DNA of 12,400 nucleotides from an uncultured Eggerthellaceae bacterium (GTDB lineage: Bacteria > Actinomycetota > Coriobacteriia > Coriobacteriales > Eggerthellaceae): assembly GCA_934630485.1 (NCBI GenBank), contig CAKTWD010000039.1:1-12400 (forward strand). Reading direction: 5' to 3'. Below are positions 6,478-12,400 of the stretch, in pieces. The position numbers and the translations under genes were made by a program. Below the pieces are notes generated by a model, which was given only the letters and a program-made list of their open reading frames with translations, was not told the DNA's origin and ran no database searches. The stretch's first letter is position 1; every line of letters begins with the position of its first letter.

Positions 6478-7416
6478 CTACTCGGTGGCAGCAGCCTTGG
6501 CGTCGGCATCCTCCGCCGACTTCTTATCATCAGAAGATCCGTCGGTCTTGGACTCGTCGTCCTTCAGAGCCGAGGTCTTAGTACCGGCAGCAGCCTTCAC
6601 CACCGTGGTCTTGGAAAGATCAAGCGAGGAGCCCAACCACTTAGCCTCGATGATGCTCATCTCGCCGCCCTTGACGATCTTGTTCAGAGCATCGGAAACA
6701 GCCGTCTGAAGCTCGGTGTTGTTGGTGGAAACGCCCACGCAGTAACCGGACGCATCCTGAAGCACGGCGATGATCTTGGCATCGACGCCGTTGGTATGGG
6801 CAACGTACGTGCCGATAACCGCATCAGAGGCAACGTACTCGACGTTCTTGTTAGACAGCGCCGTAAACGCGCTCTTCAGGTCGGCTTGAGCATTGAGGGA
6901 CTTGTCGCCGAACAGGTTGGTAACGCGCCACGAGCTTTTGGACGAAGTCTGAGCGGCGATAGAAGGGTTGCCGTCGACCTTCGGAACCGTGGTATTCGAA
7001 GGGGTGGCGAACAGGGCAACGCCTGACTGCAGGTACGCCGACGAACGCCAATAGCTGGAGTCGGTGGTAGAAGAATCGATGCCCAAAACGATGTCAGCGC
7101 GTTTGCTGGAAAGAGCACCTTCGGGGTCGCTTCCCACATCGACAACCTCAAGCTTAAGGCCAAGCTCGTCAGCGATGGCGGCGGCAACATCGACATCGAT
7201 GCCGACGATCTCGGACGACGAGGACGTCTGGCCCGCCAAGGGGGCAGCCGAAGCGTTCACGCCGACACGCAGCGTGCCAGCCGAGCTAAGCGCCGAATTG
7301 GAAATGGTCTGATTCTTAGGGGTAGGCGTGTATGCCTGAGAAGAGCAACCCGCCAACACAGCAGAGCAGCACAGTGCAGCAATGCAGGTTAGCACTAGGG
7401 CTTTCCAACGTTTCAT
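6478..7416 (-). CDS. Lipoprotein solute-binding protein, SBP_bac_3 (amino-acid type) family
   Basis: The product is 312 aa. It starts with a lipoprotein signal (MKRWKALVLTCIAALCC...) and lipobox L21-A-G-C24, so C24 should be lipidated on the outer face of the membrane. The binding fold runs from TLRVGVNAS (about 48) to about 260, with GIDVDVAAAIADELG (72-86), RADIVLGI (106-113) and the ligand-side ASDAVIGTYV (197-205). It delivers a small solute to an ABC transporter, but no permease or ATPase gene is nearby. The carboxylate-binding Arg usually found in an S-x-T-x-x-R motif is replaced (TTDSSYWR, 117-124), so the ligand may not be an ordinary amino acid. A 35-residue acidic Ala/Ser/Lys tail follows the domain. 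The start is supported by GGAGGA eight bases before the ATG. Confidence 0.9.
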   Translation of the reverse strand: MKRWKALVLTCIAALCCSAVLAGCSSQAYTPTPKNQTISNSALSSAGTLRVGVNASAAPLAGQTSSSSEIVGIDVDVAAAIADELGLKLEVVDVGSDPEGALSSKRADIVLGIDSSTTDSSYWRSSAYLQSGVALFATPSNTTVPKVDGNPSIAAQTSSKSSWRVTNLFGDKSLNAQADLKSAFTALSNKNVEYVASDAVIGTYVAHTNGVDAKIIAVLQDASGYCVGVSTNNTELQTAVSDALNKIVKGGEMSIIEAKWLGSSLDLSKTTVVKAAAGTKTSALKDDESKTDGSSDDKKSAEDADAKAAATE

Positions 7417-7437
7417 CTGTTAGATCCTCCATGTTCC

Positions 7438-7464
7438 GATCGGCCTTGCATGCCGATCATTATC
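7438..7464 (-). promoter_or_regulatory. Hairpin and possible -10 box before the binding-protein gene
   Basis: GATCGGC (7438-7444) and GCCGATC (7452-7458) form a 7-bp stem with a 7-base loop. Just upstream on the minus strand, GATAAT (7464-7459) is 5 of 6 to the -10 consensus, about 43 bases before the ATG. The -35 position (17 bases away) is poor. The arrangement could be a promoter with an operator at its start point, or a leader hairpin if transcription starts further up. Confidence 0.35.
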
Positions 7465-7536
7465 AATGCCTCTTTCGACTGACCTAGTTTTCGACCCCAC
7501 ACCCGCGCATAGGGGCTAAGCTCTCACTTCACCCTC

Positions 7537-7580
7537 TCGCCCGTCGCGACCCTTGTCGCGAAAATAAGTTAGTCGGGCGA
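7537..7580. repeat. Nested inverted repeat with 12-base one-sided bulge
   Basis: On the plus strand TCGCCCG (7537-7543) pairs with CGGGCGA (7574-7580), and directly inside it TCGCGAC (7544-7550) pairs with GTCGCGA (7555-7561) over a CCTT loop. The stems are perfect and adjacent on the left; on the right they are separated by AAATAAGTTAGT (7562-7573). AGTCG (7571-7575) can alternatively pair with CGACT (7583-7587), breaking the outer stem. It has no T run, so it is not a standard terminator. Confidence 0.75.
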
Positions 7581-7864
7581 TGCGACTTACTCCTAGAACG
7601 CGCCGTGCTCGCCATACGCCGAAGCGCATGGTTTACGTGGATCCTTTCGACCGCGTCTGCCATGGACTGAAGGCGCGCAAGCGCACCTCGCAACTACAGA
7701 CTCGAAAGAAGCCTTTCTAGTTTAGCAGATGAACCGAGCAAAGCACTTCCCACCAGCACTCCTTCCAGAAATCCGTGCATTTCGTTGCGTCGGTGTCGGA
7801 CGGGTGTTTGATTGTGTTGGAGCGTTGGTTGGCTATTGGAAGATCATCCTTCTAGCATGGAGGC

Positions 7865-8710
7865 ATGAACGACGAACACAACAAACTTGAAGCGCTCAAG
7901 CAAACGACAAGCCCATTACCTGACGTCGGCTTTAATGCCACAGATCTGGCCAATAGAAGTCTGCGCCTTCAAGGGGTGCGCATCGCGAAAGAGATCGTGC
8001 ATCAAGCAGCCGAGTGCGCTGCCGAGGTTTTGTGGCCCACACGCTGCGCCCTTTGCGATCGCCCGGGAAGCGTGCTGTGCCCGCAATGCGAATCAAGCCT
8101 GCGTTTCATCGACGCCTGGCAAGCATGCCCGCGCTGCGGCGCGCCCTTCGGAAGGGCCGTTTGCACCGAATGTAACCCCGTCGCGCTGAAACGCATGGCG
8201 CGAGACAGCCTGCCTTTCGTTGGCTGCGTAAGCGCTACCGAATTCAACGACGAAAGCGGCAGAATCGTTCGAACCTACAAAGACCAGGGAGAACGAAGGC
8301 TCGCAGCAGACATGGCACGCATCATCGCACGCATGATCCCGCCCGAGTGGCCCATCGATGCCGTCACGTTCGTCCCCGCCTCGATCGAAGCGATAAGACG
8401 GCGCGACTTCGACCACGGACTGCTTCTGGCCGAGCATCTTGCGAAACAACTTGGACGCCCACTTCTGCATACCCTGGAAAGCCCCCGCACGAAGGATCAA
8501 CGCGAGCTCTCGCGCAAGGAACGCAGCCGAAACCTTGCCGGAAGCTTCCGCGCGAAGCCATGCGCACGTGAAACGATTCGGCTTGCGCCGAAGCTATTGT
8601 TGGTGGATGACGTGTTCACGACGGGAGCAACGCTTTGCAGCGCAACCGATGCACTGCTTGAAGCCGGATTTGAAGAAGTGCGCTGCGCGAGTTTCGCTCG
8701 CGTCTATTAA
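7865..8710 (+). CDS. comF: ComF family phosphoribosyltransferase-like protein
   Basis: The product is 281 aa. Four CxxC pairs near the N-terminus (C61/C64, C72/C75, C88/C91, C100/C103) form the zinc-binding region. YKDQGERRLA (138-147), RRDFDHGLLLAEHLA (179-193) and TKDQRELSRKERSRNLAGSF (209-228) are typical family blocks. LLLVDDVFTTGAT (244-256) is the PRPP-type loop of type I phosphoribosyltransferases. In naturally competent bacteria ComF helps bring transformed single-stranded DNA into the cytosol; in others its role is unclear, and no other competence gene is in the window. The N-terminus is about 40 residues longer than usual. GGAGG is only one base from the ATG, too close for good initiation, so the start is uncertain; the GTG at 7976 has the same fault. 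Confidence 0.9.
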   Translation: MNDEHNKLEALKQTTSPLPDVGFNATDLANRSLRLQGVRIAKEIVHQAAECAAEVLWPTRCALCDRPGSVLCPQCESSLRFIDAWQACPRCGAPFGRAVCTECNPVALKRMARDSLPFVGCVSATEFNDESGRIVRTYKDQGERRLAADMARIIARMIPPEWPIDAVTFVPASIEAIRRRDFDHGLLLAEHLAKQLGRPLLHTLESPRTKDQRELSRKERSRNLAGSFRAKPCARETIRLAPKLLLVDDVFTTGATLCSATDALLEAGFEEVRCASFARVY

Positions 8711-8778
8711 CGGATGCAGGATTTGCCCTTGCGTATCGATGAGCTGGCGACGGCCAACGCCCATGCGCACGCCGGCCT

Positions 8779-10086
8779 TTACTGATTGTTCGAACGCTCA
8801 GTGATCTCCTCGACGCCGACGTCGATGGAATGGCGAATGGGCTTCCACTGCGTCTTATGGAACAGCGCGACCAGGGCAATAGGCACGTACGTGATCATGA
8901 ACAGCGGGAACGTGAACATGTAGCGAATCTTCTTGCCCGTCGTGGAGTGGATGGAATCCCACTCGACGAACGTCGTGATGGCACCCAACACGAACATGAA
9001 CATCATGTAGTTGGCCAGGCAGAAGACAATTGACGAAACAGACGAAGCAACCATGGTACCGGTTGACATGACGCCAGTAGCGCCAAGCACCAAGATGATG
9101 GAGTTGAACAGAATGGCGATGATGGTAAGCAGCATGCCGGGCGCGATGGTCATCAGCATGTCGTAGCATGCGAAGCGATAACCCTTGGCATTGGTGAAAA
9201 TGCCCTTCACAAGGCCCGCGCCATAATGCCAGAACACCTGGTAGAAACCCTTTGCCCAGCGCTCGCGCTGGTTCCACGAATCACGAAACGTGGTGGGCTG
9301 CTCGTCGTACAGGATGGCCGTCGGGCAGTACGCAATGCGGATGCCCTTAAGTATGCTGCAAGCCGAGAACTCGATGTCCTCGGTAAGAAGATGCCACTTC
9401 CAACCGCCGGCCTCATCGATGATGTCGGCAGCGATAAAGAAGCCGGTGCCCGAAATGGCGCAGCTGGTATGAAGGTTCAAACGGGCCTGGCTGAGGAATT
9501 TGGCCTCACGCAGGAACCACACGGCGTAACCGGCGGAGATCCAGTTGGAATCGTAGTTCTTGGAATTGCGGTAGCTAGTGGAGGCCTTAGCGCCGTTGTC
9601 GAAGGTCTTGTTCATCTCACGGAAGTAATTCACATCAAGGACATTGTCGGCATCGAACACGAAGTACGCCTCGTACCCGCGGTCCGCATAGTCCTTGTGG
9701 ATGATTTGGAACGCATGGTCAAGCGCGTAGCCCTTGCCAACCTGCTCGGTGTTGAAGCGCTCGAAAACCGTGGCGCCTTCGGCAGCGGCAACCTGCGCCG
9801 TGTTGTCGGTGCAGTTGTCGGCAACCACGAACACGTCGATCAGTTCCTGCGGGTAGTTCTGAACCTTGATGGAATGGATGAGATTGGCGATAACCGCGCT
9901 CTCGTTGCGGGCGGCGATGATAACGGCGAAGCGATGGTTCTTCTTCGCGGTGATGGGCTCTGGGCGATGAACAAGAACCTCAACCACGTAGAACAACTGG
10001 TAGGTGTAGCAAATCGTGAAAACCAGGAGCACGCACAGATTGAAGACGTCCACAAACGACATCTGCGATATGAACTGATTGATCAC
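8779..10086 (-). CDS. Membrane-bound processive family 2 glycosyltransferase
   Basis: I choose the GTG at 10086, with AGGGA about five bases before it, giving 435 aa. The ATG at 10191 would add 35 unlike residues and overlap the -10 box at 10162-10157. One membrane segment (about 10-38) precedes the GT-A domain: AVIIAARNE (54-62), VADNCTDNT (88-96), the D145-A-D147 metal motif, T235-E-D237 and Q273-R-E-R-W277. The last two motifs are typical of processive synthases such as cellulose, hyaluronan and poly-GlcNAc synthases. Three or so membrane segments follow (about 311-337, 345-375, 388-410). It should polymerise a sugar nucleotide on the cytoplasmic side and pass the chain outward. Product and donor cannot be told from the sequence. 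No polysaccharide genes lie beside it; it converges with comF. Confidence 0.88.
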   Translation of the reverse strand: MINQFISQMSFVDVFNLCVLLVFTICYTYQLFYVVEVLVHRPEPITAKKNHRFAVIIAARNESAVIANLIHSIKVQNYPQELIDVFVVADNCTDNTAQVAAAEGATVFERFNTEQVGKGYALDHAFQIIHKDYADRGYEAYFVFDADNVLDVNYFREMNKTFDNGAKASTSYRNSKNYDSNWISAGYAVWFLREAKFLSQARLNLHTSCAISGTGFFIAADIIDEAGGWKWHLLTEDIEFSACSILKGIRIAYCPTAILYDEQPTTFRDSWNQRERWAKGFYQVFWHYGAGLVKGIFTNAKGYRFACYDMLMTIAPGMLLTIIAILFNSIILVLGATGVMSTGTMVASSVSSIVFCLANYMMFMFVLGAITTFVEWDSIHSTTGKKIRYMFTFPLFMITYVPIALVALFHKTQWKPIRHSIDVGVEEITERSNNQ

Positions 10087-10156
10087 AGCTTCCCTGTTCT
10101 TTCCTGGACGCGAGCCAACTCGCATCCCCCACTCGACGCGTTTTGCGCCGAAGGTG

Positions 10157-10162
10157 ATTATA
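10157..10162 (-). promoter_or_regulatory. Candidate -10 box for the glycosyltransferase gene
   Basis: The minus strand reads TATAAT exactly at 10162-10157, about 70 bases before the GTG start. The nearest -35-like hexamer, TTGTCC, is only 14 bases upstream, and the 17-base position is poor. Transcription would start near 10150. Confidence 0.5.
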
Positions 10163-10360
10163 GCTACTTCAAAGGCGGACAACATCGCCAAGCGGAAACT
10201 GGTGAAGATACGCCGCTATTTCGTTGCGAATGAAGGCATTTCGCCATTTCTTCTGCACCAAACGCACACCGTCAGACGACGGTTTCACGCAAGCTGAAGG
10301 ATATGCGAGAGACAAAGACGAAACAGTTTCCCCGCCAATCGCAAAAGATCAGATGCGGGA

Positions 10361-10398
10361 AATCGGCTTCAAGAATGGAAAACGGCTTCAAGAAAGGC
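10361..10398. repeat. Tandem imperfect 19-bp repeat
   Basis: Two adjacent units, starting at 10361 and 10380, share CGGCTTCAAGAA (10364-10375 and 10383-10394) and differ at three positions over 19 bases. The second overlaps the recR terminator. Its role, if any, is unknown. Confidence 0.7.
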
Positions 10399-10423
10399 CC
10401 TCGCAACGCAATGGCGAAGGCCT
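10395..10423 (-). terminator. Probable terminator of the dnaX-ybaB-recR operon
   Basis: On the minus strand AGGCCTTCGC (10423-10414) pairs with GCGAGGGCCT (10404-10395), ten pairs including one G-T, over a 9-base loop. TTCTTG follows, so the T run is short. It begins 11 bases after the recR stop. Confidence 0.65.
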
Positions 10424-10434
10424 GATTTTCAAAA

Positions 10435-11031
10435 TCAGACCTCGCGGCGCGCCTCAATGGCGCGGCCGAGCGTTACCTCATCGGCGAACTCGAGGTCGCC
10501 GCCAACGGGAAGACCGCTAGCCAAGCGAGAAACCTTCACGCCAAGCGGCTTAATCAAACGAGCCAGATAAGAAGCCGTGGTTTCCCCCTCGACATTGGGG
10601 TTCGTGGCCAGAATGACCTCGTGGACCGACGGGTCGCCCAAACGCTTCAGCAGCTCGGCGATATGAAGGTTTTCGGGACCCACCCCATCGATGGGCGACA
10701 GCTCACCGCCCAACACGTGATAGACGCCGTTAAAGGCGCCGGTACGCTCGATGGGCGGGATGTCACGCGGCTCGCTTACCACGCAAATGGCGCCCGCATC
10801 GCGCTTCGACGACTGGCAGATCTCACACAGGTCGTCCTCGGCGTAGTTGAAACAGCGCGAACAGAAATGAACGGTCTCTTTCACTTCGACGATGGCCTCG
10901 GCCAAGCGAAGGACCGTTGCCTTGTCGGTGTTGAGCATCCAGTACGCGATGCGCTGAGCCGACTTCGGACCGATGCCCGGAAGCCGTTCCAGCTCGTCGA
11001 GTAACTTTTGCAACGCAGGCGCAGCGTACAT
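10435..11031 (-). CDS. recR: Recombination mediator protein RecR
   Basis: The product is 198 aa, the usual RecR length. A helix-hairpin-helix segment (LPGIGPKSAQRIA, 17-29) is followed by the zinc site C57/C60 and C69/C72, then the Toprim domain from AICVVSEPRDIPPIERTGAF (81-100) and GVYHVLGGELSPIDGVGPE (102-120) to the C-terminus. RecR works with RecO/RecF to load RecA on single-stranded DNA at gaps. The start lies seven bases after the ybaB stop, and the weak TAGGT site overlaps that stop, which suggests translational coupling. It is the last gene of the operon. Confidence 0.98.
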   Translation of the reverse strand: MYAAPALQKLLDELERLPGIGPKSAQRIAYWMLNTDKATVLRLAEAIVEVKETVHFCSRCFNYAEDDLCEICQSSKRDAGAICVVSEPRDIPPIERTGAFNGVYHVLGGELSPIDGVGPENLHIAELLKRLGDPSVHEVILATNPNVEGETTASYLARLIKPLGVKVSRLASGLPVGGDLEFADEVTLGRAIEARREV

Positions 11032-11038
11032 GAACGAC

Positions 11039-11356
11039 CTACATCAAACCCGGGATGTTCATGCCCTTCATGCCGGCAGTGACGTTGCTCATGCGAGCCT
11101 CGCTCTGCTCGGAAACACCCGTAAGGGCGTCGTTGACGGCGGCAAGGACCATGTCCTGCAGCATCTCGACGTCTTCGGGGTCGACTGCCTCGGGGTTGAT
11201 GACAACGCTCTCGATGGTGTTGTCGCCCTTGGCGGTGACGGAAACCATGCCGCCACCAGCGGTTGCGGTGTAGGTGAAGTCCTTGATTTCCTCCTGAGCA
11301 CGGGCAAGCTCGAGCTGCATCTTCTGAGCCTGCTTCATCATCTTACGCATATCCAT
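11039..11356 (-). CDS. ybaB: YbaB/EbfC family nucleoid-associated protein
   Basis: The product is 105 aa, the usual size. The N-terminus (MDMRKMMKQAQKMQLELARA) is the long helix of this family, followed by the small beta region (GGGMVSVTAKGDNTIESVVI) and a C-terminal helix with a Met/Gly-rich end. Proteins of this family form dimers that bind DNA without strong sequence preference. The ribosome binding site AAAGGAGA is well placed, five bases before the ATG. It sits between dnaX and recR, the arrangement found across many bacteria. Confidence 0.97.
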   Translation of the reverse strand: MDMRKMMKQAQKMQLELARAQEEIKDFTYTATAGGGMVSVTAKGDNTIESVVINPEAVDPEDVEMLQDMVLAAVNDALTGVSEQSEARMSNVTAGMKGMNIPGLM

Positions 11357-11434
11357 GTGAATCTCCTTTGCCGGCGCAGGTGCGCCTTTAACGATCTGAA
11401 CATTCTGAGCGTTTCAGTCAACGCTGGGAAGGGG
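11357..11434 (-). other. Short dnaX-ybaB spacer with two small hairpins
   Basis: On the minus strand AGCGTT/AACGCT (11425-11408, 6-base loop) lies ten bases after the dnaX stop, and GGCGC-ACCT-GCGCC (11386-11374 region) lies just before the ybaB ribosome binding site. Neither has a T run, so read-through from dnaX is likely; the second may affect ybaB translation. Confidence 0.45.
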
Positions 11435-12400
11435 CTATTTCAGCTCCTCGAAAACAACGCCGTCACCGAACCCGGCCTGAAGCATCGCCTGAAGGTCGTC
11501 GGGCTCTTCCATGCCAGAAGACGCAGGGGCCTGAGTCTGAGCGGGCATGGAAGCAGGCTCGGGCGTGCGCGGGGCTTGCGCATAGGAAGCCGGCTCGAAG
11601 GAACCCGACTCGTCGTAGCTCGCATCGAACGCAGCGTCGTCTCCGTACGGAACGACGTCGTCCTCGAACACCGGCGGCGCTGCCTGCGGACGAAGCTGCT
11701 GCATCGCAGGCTTAGGCGCCGGCTTGGTAAACGGCTGAGCCGCAGGCCTGGGCGCAGGCGCGGCGCCGCGCATCGGGGCCTGCTGGGGCTGCTGCGCGGG
11801 AATAGGCGACGGCGCTGGCACAGGTGCGGGCGCAGGTCTCTGAGCCTGAGCAACGGGAGCTGCCGAGCGGCCGCCAGCCGACCCACCCGTCTGAGCCAGC
11901 TCGAACGCAACAGGCTCTCCCGCCGCCTGCGAAAGCGCATGACCGATGGCGTCGCGAACCTCGGGGCGCTGAACCGACTTGAACGCAAACGCGTTCTCGC
12001 GCGGGAACTCGATGACAACACGACCACGCTGCGAATCGAAGGTGGCGCGCGTATTCATGAACAGCACGCCGTACGCCGTCTTCTGCTTCTTGACCGCAGC
12101 AAGGGCAGCCTGCCAAACACGTTGAAGCATAGCGGGGTTCAGCAAGGCCTGTGCGAGCCTATCGGAAACGCGCTCGACAGACCCCGAAACAACCTGCTGC
12201 GCCTGAGCGGCAGCGACCTGTGCGGAAGCCTGAGCCTGCGGGCGCGGAGCAACCGGCGCTTGACGCTGCGCGGATGCAGCAACCGGGGCCTGCTGAGCCG
12301 CACGAGGTGCACCCTGCATCTGCAGTGCCGAAGCAGCAGCGGGCGCCTGCGGGGCGCGCGACCCAGGCGCGCCACCCTGCTGGCCGCCGCGCCACTCGGC
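11435..12400 (-). CDS. dnaX: DNA polymerase III subunit gamma/tau, C-terminal part (5' end beyond window)
   Basis: The frame is open from the right edge at 12400 to the stop at 11435, giving 321 visible residues; the internal ATG at 12319 is not the true start. The N-terminal AAA+ clamp-loader ATPase lies outside the window. A Pro/Ala/Gln-rich linker leads to a folded region at about visible residues 71-170 (VERVSDRLAQALLNP, LQRVWQAALAAVKKQK, RVVIEFPREN), which resembles the C-terminal domain of DnaX proteins. Another long Pro/Ala/Gln-rich stretch follows with Asp/Glu patches, ending in DDLQAMLQAGFGDGVVFEELK. Identification relies partly on position, directly upstream of ybaB and recR. No A-rich slippery site for a shorter gamma form is visible here, though it could lie in the missing part. 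Confidence 0.88.
   Translation of the reverse strand, partial: AEWRGGQQGGAPGSRAPQAPAAASALQMQGAPRAAQQAPVAASAQRQAPVAPRPQAQASAQVAAAQAQQVVSGSVERVSDRLAQALLNPAMLQRVWQAALAAVKKQKTAYGVLFMNTRATFDSQRGRVVIEFPRENAFAFKSVQRPEVRDAIGHALSQAAGEPVAFELAQTGGSAGGRSAAPVAQAQRPAPAPVPAPSPIPAQQPQQAPMRGAAPAPRPAAQPFTKPAPKPAMQQLRPQAAPPVFEDDVVPYGDDAAFDASYDESGSFEPASYAQAPRTPEPASMPAQTQAPASSGMEEPDDLQAMLQAGFGDGVVFEELK

Larger units (their letters stand above)
7417..7864. other. 448-bp divergent intergenic region
   Basis: This gap lies between the binding-protein gene (-) and comF (+). It holds a 7-bp hairpin and possible -10 near 7440-7464, a strong nested inverted repeat at 7537-7580, and no protein frame I can support. A second possible minus-strand -10 (TAAACT) lies near 7713-7718 without a good -35. 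No convincing comF promoter was found; TTGATT near 7807 is the only hint. The length leaves room for a structured minus-strand leader of about 280 bases. Confidence 0.6.
10087..10434. other. 348-bp intergenic region between recR and the glycosyltransferase gene
   Basis: Both flanking genes are on the minus strand. The region holds the recR-side terminator (10395-10423), a 19-bp tandem repeat (10361-10398), a small hairpin ACCGTC-AGAC-GACGGT (10268-10283), and the glycosyltransferase -10 box. I see no gene in it. A palindrome CTGATTTT-C-AAAATCAG (10422-10438) overlaps the recR stop codon. Confidence 0.6.

Noticed and set aside
7529..7663. An arginine-rich 44-codon minus-strand frame in the leader of the binding-protein gene, as a possible attenuation peptide
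   Set aside because: No ribosome binding site precedes either of its ATG codons, and Arg codons are common by chance in GC-rich DNA. The nested repeat overlaps its end, so it is only a weak idea.
7417..7720. Lysine, glycine or T-box riboswitch before the binding-protein gene
   Set aside because: A GAGGTGCG-like block occurs on the minus strand, but the other conserved blocks of these classes are missing.
9226..10233. A 335-residue plus-strand open frame
   Set aside because: It is antisense to the glycosyltransferase gene, whose motifs are unmistakable.

Overview
The window looks like chromosomal core DNA from a high-GC actinobacterium. The best guess is a Coriobacteriia/Eggerthellaceae-type organism. 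This rests on GC-rich codon use, the dnaX-ybaB-recR cluster, a large PreP-like M16 peptidase, and small acidic single-span membrane proteins; the lineage is an inference, not a sequence match. I saw no transposase, integrase, CRISPR array, tRNA or rRNA.

Layout. Positions 1-1758 hold two minus-strand genes for membrane proteins I cannot name: a small C-tail-anchored acidic protein, then a larger single-pass protein with a PASTA-like stretch that runs off the left edge. Diverging from them, 1972-4941 (+) encodes a 989-aa zinc metallopeptidase of the M16C/PreP type. Positions 5001-5302 carry a promoter, a four-way-junction RNA that I read as a NiCo (czcD-type) riboswitch, an overlapping intrinsic terminator, and the start of a cation diffusion facilitator gene (5303-6268, +). 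A bidirectional terminator separates this from a minus-strand lipoprotein solute-binding protein (6478-7416). The 448-bp gap after it holds a strong nested inverted repeat. Then come comF (7865-8710, +) and a convergent membrane-bound family 2 glycosyltransferase (8779-10086, -). Finally dnaX (3' part), ybaB and recR form a minus-strand operon (12400 down to 10435) ending at a terminator.

How the parts work together. The most informative system is the metal-responsive unit at 5001-6268. Forming the aptamer uses the same bases (3' strand of P4 and the conserved GGGACAG) that build the 5' arm of the terminator. Metal binding should therefore prevent termination and switch on the exporter. dnaX-ybaB-recR joins the clamp-loader subunit, a nucleoid-associated protein and a recombination mediator in a tightly spaced operon. 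The other genes are single-gene units with no obvious partners here: the binding protein lacks permease and ATPase genes, and the glycosyltransferase lacks a polysaccharide cluster.

Most other long open frames are antisense or out-of-frame shadows of these genes.
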